Shown here piece by piece: positions 7,897 through 14,014 of a stretch of 27,334 nt of DNA (its first letter is position 1; every line of letters starts with the position of its first letter). The notes below the pieces were generated by a model. That model did no database searches. It was not told the DNA's origin and worked only from the letters and a program-made list of their open reading frames with translations. The position numbers and the translations under genes were made by a program. The DNA is taken from NCBI GenBank assembly GCA_036556825.1, contig DATBIR010000068.1, positions 1 through 27,334 on the forward strand. The letters are read 5' to 3'. The stretch is from JAJKJG01 sp036556825 (GTDB taxonomy: Bacteria > Pseudomonadota > Alphaproteobacteria > Rhizobiales > Beijerinckiaceae).

Positions 7897-9519
7897 ATGA
7901 GGCACAGGGTCAAGCGGCTTGCGGTCATATGCCTGCCTGCCGCCCTCGCCTGCGCCACGCCGGCGGACGCCCAGGACCTGCGAATCGGCCTCGCCTCCGA
8001 GCCGACCGCGATCGATCCGCACTTTCACAATCTCGCCGCCAACAACGCGTTGCGCCGGCATATCTTCGAAAGTCTGGTCGGACAGGACGCGCAGCAGCGG
8101 CCGCAGCCCGAGCTCGCCACCTCGTGGCGCGCGCTCGACGACACCACCTGGGAATTCAAGCTGCGGCCCGACGTGAAATTCTCCAACGGCATGGAGTTCA
8201 CCGCCCGCGACGTGGTCTACTCGATCTGCCGGGTTCCGACGGTCGAGAACTCGCCATCATCCTTCGCCGCCGCGACGCGCGCCATCACCGCCGTCTATAC
8301 ATCGGATCCGCTGACGCTGATCATGCGGACGGCGAAACCCGCGCCGCTGCTGCCGGTGAGCCTGTCGACAGTCGGGATCATCTCGGCCGAGGCGAACGGC
8401 GCCGCAGACGTCAGATACGGCCCCAGCGGTTGCGAGAATTTCGGCACGCCGCCGCAAGCGGGCGATTTCAACGACCCCGCCAGGGCAATCGGCACGGGGC
8501 CGTTCAAGCTGGTCGACTCGACGCGCGGCAGCCACATCCTGCTCGAGCGCAACGACGCCTATTGGGGCGAGAAGCCGGTCTGGGCGCGCGTGACGTTCCG
8601 GCCGATGCCGGGCGCGGGGCCGCGCGTGGCGGCGCTGCTGGCCGGCGACGTCGACGTTATCGAGAGCCCGCCGATCCCCGATTTCAACAGGATCGAAAAC
8701 GCCGGCTTCCAGATCGCCGAAGGTCCGTCCAACCGCATCATCTACCTGCAACTCGACCAGTACAAGGATCCGGGCTGGAAGACTCCCGGCGTCACCGGCA
8801 GCGACGGCAAGAACCCGTTCCTCGACAGGCGCGTGCGCCAGGCGGTTTCCAAGGCCATCAATCGGCGGGCCATCGTCGACGGCGTCATGGGCGGCCACGC
8901 GGTGCCGGCAGGCGAACTCCTGCCGCATCCGCTGTTCGGGGCGACGCCGGGCTCTCCGGTCGAGACGTTCGATCCGGACGGCGCCCGAAAGCTGCTCGCC
9001 GATGCGGGCTATCCGAACGGCTTCGAGGTGATCCTCGGGACGCCGAACGACCGCTACATCCACGACGAACAGGTCGCGCAGGCTGTCGCGCGGATGCTCA
9101 CGCGGGTCGGCATCAGGACCAATGTCGACGCCATGACCGCCTCGACCTTCGCCACCCGCCGCAACAAGTTCGAGTTCTCGATGTATCTCGCCGGCCGGGC
9201 CGCCGAGAGCGGCGAAATGTCGAACGCGCTCAACGCGCTCGTGGTGACGCTGCAGCCCGACAAGGGCCTCGGCGGAGCCAATCGCGGCCGCTATTCGAAC
9301 AAGCAGGTGGACGAGCTCACGATCAAGGCGATGGCGACTGTCGACGACGCAGCGCGCGAGAAGACGCTGCGCGAAGCATCGAAGACCGCGATGCGCGACT
9401 ACGCCGTCATCCCGCTGCATTTCGAAGTCGCCGCCTGGGCCTTCAGGAAAGGGCTTTCTTACGAGCCGCGCGCCGACCAGCACACGCTCGCCATGAAGGT
9501 GCGGCAGGCGGGCCCGTGA
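7897..9519 (+). CDS. Peptide/nickel-type ABC transporter solute-binding protein (SBP_bac_5), orphan
   Basis: This 540-residue periplasmic binding protein belongs to the DppA/OppA-like family 5, which captures peptides, sugars or other solutes for ABC importers. The signal peptide is clear: basic RHRVKR, a hydrophobic core, then TPADA with likely cleavage after residue 25 (before QDLRIG). Family landmarks include LRIGLASEPTAIDPHFHN at the mature start, the FKLRPDVKFSNGMEFTARDVVYS block near residues 85-108, ARAIGTGPFKLV near 195, FLDRRVRQAVSKAINRRAIVDGVMGG near 308-333, and a terminal IPLHFE. No permease or ATPase lies beside it: argE is upstream on the other strand and an FkbM methyltransferase follows. 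It may therefore dock onto a transporter encoded elsewhere. A promoter could lie in the 254-base divergent region, but no strong -35/-10 pair is evident. Confidence 0.93.
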   Translation: MRHRVKRLAVICLPAALACATPADAQDLRIGLASEPTAIDPHFHNLAANNALRRHIFESLVGQDAQQRPQPELATSWRALDDTTWEFKLRPDVKFSNGMEFTARDVVYSICRVPTVENSPSSFAAATRAITAVYTSDPLTLIMRTAKPAPLLPVSLSTVGIISAEANGAADVRYGPSGCENFGTPPQAGDFNDPARAIGTGPFKLVDSTRGSHILLERNDAYWGEKPVWARVTFRPMPGAGPRVAALLAGDVDVIESPPIPDFNRIENAGFQIAEGPSNRIIYLQLDQYKDPGWKTPGVTGSDGKNPFLDRRVRQAVSKAINRRAIVDGVMGGHAVPAGELLPHPLFGATPGSPVETFDPDGARKLLADAGYPNGFEVILGTPNDRYIHDEQVAQAVARMLTRVGIRTNVDAMTASTFATRRNKFEFSMYLAGRAAESGEMSNALNALVVTLQPDKGLGGANRGRYSNKQVDELTIKAMATVDDAAREKTLREASKTAMRDYAVIPLHFEVAAWAFRKGLSYEPRADQHTLAMKVRQAGP

Positions 9520-9685
9520 CGCCACCGTCGTGCGCCGCCGATATCCTGGGCCGGATGATGCTACAGGACGCAAAGGCCCGGGCCGAGCCACGGATGCTCC
9601 TTGTCGGGGTTGCCGGCAACGCGGCGGCGCCGCAGGGCCGCCGCTTCTTCGTGCGGTGCGCCCGGCCGCAGGCGGGCATGCGGTG

Positions 9686-10474
9686 ATGCAGGAGCTGCCG
9701 CGCCGCGTGCGCATGGGAGCGCGCACCATCCATGTCGCCGACGACCAGCCGACCTTCTGGGACCGGGTCGAGGCGGGACGCTGGGAGCCGGGGACGCTGG
9801 CGCTCATCGATCAACTCGTCGACGGCGGCACGACCTTCCTCGATCTCGGCGCCTGGGTCGGGCCGACGGCGCTCTACGCGGCGACGCGCGCGCGGCGCGT
9901 CATCGCGGTCGAGGCCGACCCGGCGGCGCTCGATCAGCTCAAGCGCAACCTCTCGGTCAACCCAGATCTCGCCCAGCGCATCGACATCGTGGCGGGCGCG
10001 ATCGACGCGCGCGAGGGCCCGGTCACGCTCGGAGCGCGGCGGAAGGCCGGCGATTCCATGTCGAGCACGCTGCTGGCGAATTCGGAGCATACATGGACGG
10101 CAGCGGCGATCACCCCGGCGCAACTCGCCGGCCGGCTCCGGCCCGACGAGCGGCTCGTCCTCAAGATCGACATCGAAGGCGCAGAATATGCGCTGCTGCC
10201 GCATCTCGCACCGCTTCTCGACCGCGCCGACGCGATCCTTGCCGCGTTTCATCCGACCATTCTCGCGGCGGCCCTCGGCAATCGCCGCGAGGCGGCGCGC
10301 CAGACCCGCGCCGCTCTCTCCGCCCTTGCCCGCTTCACCGCGCATCGGGTGACTCGCGATGGCGCCGGCGGGCGCAGCCTTGCGCCGGAGCTCGTGCGCT
10401 GGGGTCTGCGCGGACGCCTCCCGGGCGACGAGTGGCTGTTCGTCAGGCGTCGAGCGAGCGCGCCACCTCGGTGA
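9686..10474 (+). CDS. FkbM-type SAM-dependent methyltransferase
   Basis: This 262-residue predicted methyltransferase has the FkbM family features: SAM-binding motif I FLDLGAWVGPT at 51-61, the ribose-binding acidic residue in VIAVEADP (E76), and the late KIDIEGAE box at 160-167. FkbM proteins O-methylate sugars, lipids or polyketides; the substrate here is unknown. The start is uncertain. The frame is open back to 9530, and ATG 9686 (with GTG 9683 just before it) follows a weak GGCGGG, while ATG 9713 would remove nine residues without harming the domain. The 166-base gap after the binding protein shows nothing recognisable. The 3' end overlaps the convergent cyclase gene by 32 bases (10443-10474). 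A role in glycan methylation is possible given the glycan cassette at 17-23 kb, but the distance makes this only a suggestion. Confidence 0.85.
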   Translation: MQELPRRVRMGARTIHVADDQPTFWDRVEAGRWEPGTLALIDQLVDGGTTFLDLGAWVGPTALYAATRARRVIAVEADPAALDQLKRNLSVNPDLAQRIDIVAGAIDAREGPVTLGARRKAGDSMSSTLLANSEHTWTAAAITPAQLAGRLRPDERLVLKIDIEGAEYALLPHLAPLLDRADAILAAFHPTILAAALGNRREAARQTRAALSALARFTAHRVTRDGAGGRSLAPELVRWGLRGRLPGDEWLFVRRRASAPPR

Positions 10475-12146
10475 GCGAATCGAGCGTTTTCACAACGTGC
10501 ACCGTCAGCGTCTCGCCGCGCCCGCGCACGGACACGGCGTGCGTCTCGGCGCCGTCGATGACGAGGCCGGAGGCGTGCAGGGCCGCGTCGGAGATCACCA
10601 GCACGGAGCCGAATTCCTTGTTGAGGCTTTCGAGGCGGCTGGCGATGTTGACGCTGTCGCCAAGCGCCGTGAGCCCGGCGTTGCGGCCGCCGACCCGACC
10701 GAGCACGGCCGGGCCCATATGGATGCCGAGGCCCATATGCAGCTTTCCCGCCAGCGTCGCCTCGAACTCGTCGTTGAGGCGGTCGAGCGCGCGCAGCATG
10801 GCGCGCGCCGCATAGAGCGCGTCGCGGCTGCCGGCGCCGCGCGCCGGCTCGACGCCGAACAACGCCATGACGCCGTCGCCGAGAAACTTGTCGACCTCGC
10901 CGCCGTGGCGCTCGATCGCTTGCGACATCAGCTCGAAATAGCGGTTCAGCAGAAAGACGGAATCGTAAGGGTAGAGGCGTTCGGCGAGCGAGGTGAAGCT
11001 GCGCAGGTCGGCGAACATCACGGTGATGCGGCGCTCAACGCCCCAGCGCTGCGCGTCGCGGGCGAGCGTTGGCTGCGCCTCGCGGAGCGGGATCAGCGGC
11101 CGCACGGTGAGCGCATGCTCGGGCCTGACCTGACAGGCCAGCCGCACGCCGGGCGGCGCATGGATGCGCGTCAGCGCCGCGTTTTCGGTCGGGTTCGGCG
11201 GCGGCAAGGTCTCGCCGCCTTCGCTGACCAGCACACGGCAGGTCGTGCAGCGTCCACGGCCGCCGCAGACGGCGGCATGCGGTACGCCGGCGGCGCGGCT
11301 GATCTCGAGCAGCGTTGCGCCGGACGCCCCCCTGACGCGGCGGCCTCCGGGATAGGTGATCGCCGGGCCGCGCCGCAGCCAGTTGCCGAGGCGCATGAGC
11401 ACGAGCGCCGCGAAGGCCGCGCCGAACGCCAGCCACAGCGCCGTCTCGGCGTCGTCGGCGAGCCCGGCGCCGCCCGCCGCCTGGGCCGCGGTGAAGACCG
11501 GCTCGCTAAACCGCATCTGCGCGACGCGCCGTCCCGCCTCGATCCACCCGGTAATGGCGAGCGTCGGCACGAGCACCGCAAAAGCGAGAAGGACGGCGCG
11601 CCAGCGGGCATACCAGACCTTGGTCTTCAGCCAGTGATGCAGGCCGATCATCGCATGCAGCCACACGACGACGATGAGCAGCGTCTGCTTCTCCGCAAGC
11701 CCGGGCCACAAAATCCTCAGTTCGGCGGTGTAGACGTCGTCGAAACCGTAGAAGCTGTTGAGGCCGCGGGTCCCGACCACGTGCCGCACGAGGAGGAACG
11801 GGATCGTCAAGCCGAGGGCGATCTGCAAGGCCTCCCAGGCCGGCATGCGCCATGTGCGGCGGTTGACGAGCTTCCACAGGGCGAGCCCGATGTGGACAGC
11901 GGCGGCCCCGTAGAGAAGGAGCGTGCCGGGCCATGAGCGCCAGACGGCCCGGCGCACCGCCTGCACCTCCATCATCGCATCGAGCGAGACGTGCCCGAGC
12001 GCGTGGTTGAGGAAATGCGTCAGCGCGAAGGTGAACAGGACGAGCCCCGACGCCAGCCGCCAGGTCTGCGCATCGCCCCAGTGTCGGCGTTGCCGCAGGC
12101 GTGCGAGCCATCCGTCCATGGCACCATGCGTAAGCGCCTCGCTCAT
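10443..12146 (-). CDS. Membrane adenylate cyclase with predicted diheme six-TM anchor and 2Fe-2S domain
   Basis: This 567-residue protein has three modules. Residues ~31-254 form six membrane helices with histidines H44, H48, H85, H122, H164, H170 and H171 positioned as possible heme b ligands, resembling the succinate-dehydrogenase-like anchor of the redox-regulated cyclase CyaC of Sinorhizobium meliloti. Residues ~262-352 are a ferredoxin domain with C294-x5-C300-x2-C303 and C338, an adrenodoxin-type 2Fe-2S pattern. Residues ~370-550 are a class III cyclase domain with metal aspartates D380 (FADLRSFT) and D424 (KFLGDG), adenine-selecting K420 and D497 (LGDSVN), and transition-state N500 and R504, so it should be active on ATP. 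The ATG at 12146 overlaps the stop of the upstream cyclase gene as ATGA. I infer that quinone or electron-transfer state controls cAMP synthesis. Heme binding is not proven by sequence. Confidence 0.9.
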   Translation of the reverse strand: MSEALTHGAMDGWLARLRQRRHWGDAQTWRLASGLVLFTFALTHFLNHALGHVSLDAMMEVQAVRRAVWRSWPGTLLLYGAAAVHIGLALWKLVNRRTWRMPAWEALQIALGLTIPFLLVRHVVGTRGLNSFYGFDDVYTAELRILWPGLAEKQTLLIVVVWLHAMIGLHHWLKTKVWYARWRAVLLAFAVLVPTLAITGWIEAGRRVAQMRFSEPVFTAAQAAGGAGLADDAETALWLAFGAAFAALVLMRLGNWLRRGPAITYPGGRRVRGASGATLLEISRAAGVPHAAVCGGRGRCTTCRVLVSEGGETLPPPNPTENAALTRIHAPPGVRLACQVRPEHALTVRPLIPLREAQPTLARDAQRWGVERRITVMFADLRSFTSLAERLYPYDSVFLLNRYFELMSQAIERHGGEVDKFLGDGVMALFGVEPARGAGSRDALYAARAMLRALDRLNDEFEATLAGKLHMGLGIHMGPAVLGRVGGRNAGLTALGDSVNIASRLESLNKEFGSVLVISDAALHASGLVIDGAETHAVSVRGRGETLTVHVVKTLDSLTEVARSLDA

Positions 12147-13543
12147 GCGGCGGCCATCCGCCGCCACCCCACCACGTCGCGCGGCTCCGGCACGCCCGGC
12201 AGCTCGATGCGGAAGCGCTCGAACCCGTGCCTGCGATCGGGCGCAAAACCTTCGCGGGCGGCGGCCGCAATCACGGCGCCGTCGGCGAGCGCGGCAGTGC
12301 CGAGGCTCTTGTTGGCTTTCTCCAGCTTCGCCGCCAGGTTCACGGGGTCGCCGATGACCGTGAATTCGAGGCGCGAGCGCTCGCCGACGGTGCCGCACAG
12401 CACGTCGCCGCCGGTGATCGCGAAGCCGAGCTCGATGCGCCAGCCCTTGGCCCGCGATACGACTTTCGAAAGCTCCTCGGCCTCGTCCAACAGGGTGAGC
12501 AGCGTGCGCAACGCGTCGGCCGCCGGCGTCGTCGAAGGCCTGGCGCAGCCGAAGGTCGCCAGGATCCCGTCGCCGAGAAACTTGTCGATGGCGCCGCCAT
12601 TGCGGACGATCACGCCGCTGACCCGACGCTGGTAGTCGACCAGCAGCTGCATCACGTCGCGGGCCGGCCAGCGCGCCGCCAGGCTGGTGAAGTCGCGGAT
12701 GTCGGAAACCAGGATAGCCCCTCGCCTCACCTCGCCAAAGCCGGGCTGCAGCAGCTCGTCCTCACGCGTGATGCGCGCCGCCACTTCGGGCGCGAAAAAC
12801 CGCGACAGGTCGTCACGCGCCGTGGTCTCGGATGCCGCGCGCACCACCTGACGGCGGCCGCGCACGATGGCGAGCGTGAGAACGCCCGTGACGAGCAGGA
12901 TGGCGACGACCTTTTCGACCTCTGCTCCGATCAGCACGACGTTGCCGGTCATGTAATCCACGAAATCGCGCGTCACTGCCGGTTCAGGCGTGTAGCGCAC
13001 GGCATAGAGGGTCATCAGCGTCCAGCCGATGGCGGCTGTGGCGCCCGAGATCAGCACGGCGACCGGCTCGAAGCGCAGGGCGCGCACGGCGATCAGCAGG
13101 AACACGAACAGAAAGGTCGGAGCTTTCAGATAGAAGGCGGCGGCCTGACCGTAGTGGCGATGGAAGCTCCAGATCAGCACGAACAGCAGGCCGAAATCGG
13201 CGATGATAAAGGCGACCTGCGCGATCGGCCCGAGGGGCGCCCGGTAGGCCAGGCGCAGGCGAATGAGGCTCAGCACCAGGATCACGCCGACGATCGTCGG
13301 CACGGCGTAGAGCGTGCCCATCGAGTCGAGGGCTTTCGGCGCCGCCAGGTAAAGCGCGCCGAGGAAGCTCGCGACCGTAACCAGGACCCAGGCGCCCAGG
13401 ATGTCGGCACGCTGCAATTCGGCGTCGACGAGGCTCTGGACGCGCGGCGGCAGCCGCTGCAGGTGGCGCACGGCCGAGCGGCCGCGCCGCAACAGGCGAC
13501 GACGCCAGCCGGCCTGATCGGCGCTCGCTTGCTCAGAGGCCAT
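12143..13543 (-). CDS. Six-TM membrane adenylate cyclase (class III)
   Basis: This is a 466-residue protein. After a basic cytoplasmic leader (RRRLLRRGR), about six hydrophobic segments span residues 48-228. They are followed by a linker with FFAPEVAARI, typical of bacterial membrane cyclases, and a cyclase domain at ~270-450. Metal-binding aspartates D281 (SDIRDFT) and D325 (DKFLGDG), and adenine-selecting K321 and D399 (VIGDPVN), are present. N402 is kept, but the position usually holding the transition-state arginine is K406 (NLAAKLE). Because this NLAAKLE form is, from memory, seen in other rhizobial cyclases, activity is still plausible. The gene starts 24 bases after the cyclic-nucleotide-binding gene, and its stop overlaps the next cyclase start, so it is part of one transcription unit. 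The membrane part has no recognised sensor domain, so the input signal is unknown. Confidence 0.9.
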   Translation of the reverse strand: MASEQASADQAGWRRRLLRRGRSAVRHLQRLPPRVQSLVDAELQRADILGAWVLVTVASFLGALYLAAPKALDSMGTLYAVPTIVGVILVLSLIRLRLAYRAPLGPIAQVAFIIADFGLLFVLIWSFHRHYGQAAAFYLKAPTFLFVFLLIAVRALRFEPVAVLISGATAAIGWTLMTLYAVRYTPEPAVTRDFVDYMTGNVVLIGAEVEKVVAILLVTGVLTLAIVRGRRQVVRAASETTARDDLSRFFAPEVAARITREDELLQPGFGEVRRGAILVSDIRDFTSLAARWPARDVMQLLVDYQRRVSGVIVRNGGAIDKFLGDGILATFGCARPSTTPAADALRTLLTLLDEAEELSKVVSRAKGWRIELGFAITGGDVLCGTVGERSRLEFTVIGDPVNLAAKLEKANKSLGTAALADGAVIAAAAREGFAPDRRHGFERFRIELPGVPEPRDVVGWRRMAAA

Positions 13544-13567
13544 GGCGGCGCTCTTGACTGGCCGCGA

Positions 13568-14014
13568 TCAGGCTCGCGAGCGCGCCGCGAGCTGGGCGTT
13601 GGTCTTCTCGAGGCGGCTGGCAATCTCGCGCATGATGGCGAGCGACATCTGCGGGAATTGCGTCAGCAGTTCAAGAAAGACCCGCTTGTCGATCCTGAGT
13701 GCGGTCGTCGCTTCCGCGGCCGTAATGGTCGCCGAACGCGGGCTGTCGGACAGAATGCCCATTTCGCCGACGAGCGCATTCTTCCCGAGTTCGGCGACCT
13801 TGATTTCGCCGGTCGGCGTGTTCAGCGACACGTCCGCGCGGCCTTCGAGGATCACATAGGCGGCATCGGCCGCGTCACCCTGATTGAAGAACCGTTGCCC
13901 GGATGCGAACTGGACGCGCTCGCTCGTGAAGGCGAGCAGCTTGAGCCGGGCCTGGTCGATGTCCCGGAACATCGGCACCTGGCGCAGGGATTGGACTTCC
14001 GTATCCAAGGTCAT
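13568..14014 (-). CDS. Stand-alone cyclic-nucleotide-binding domain protein
   Basis: This 148-residue soluble protein consists of one CRP-like cNMP-binding domain: a beta-roll from about residue 12 (PMFRDIDQARL) to 110, then a helical C-terminus ending in REIASRLEKTNAQL. The phosphate-binding cassette is complete, with G83-E84 (VGEMGILSD) and R93 (SPRSATITA), as needed to bind the ribose and cyclic phosphate of cAMP or cGMP. There is no helix-turn-helix, channel or kinase domain, so its output must be a protein-protein contact. Its gene sits between a pseudo-ABC gene (4-bp ATGA overlap) and two adenylate cyclase genes. The simplest reading is that it senses cAMP made by these cyclases and signals to the membrane protein encoded beside it. 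The start is well supported by GGAGG six bases upstream. Confidence 0.92.
   Translation of the reverse strand: MTLDTEVQSLRQVPMFRDIDQARLKLLAFTSERVQFASGQRFFNQGDAADAAYVILEGRADVSLNTPTGEIKVAELGKNALVGEMGILSDSPRSATITAAEATTALRIDKRVFLELLTQFPQMSLAIMREIASRLEKTNAQLAARSRA

Noticed and set aside
6041..7900. A 619-codon plus-strand open frame across the repeat region and argE
   Set aside because: It crosses the hairpin repeat and runs antisense to argE, whose metal ligands are all intact.
7634..9686. A 681-codon plus-strand open frame overlapping the orphan binding-protein gene in another phase
   Set aside because: It is an Arg-rich off-frame translation; the in-phase gene has a signal peptide, GGAGG and family 5 binding-protein blocks.
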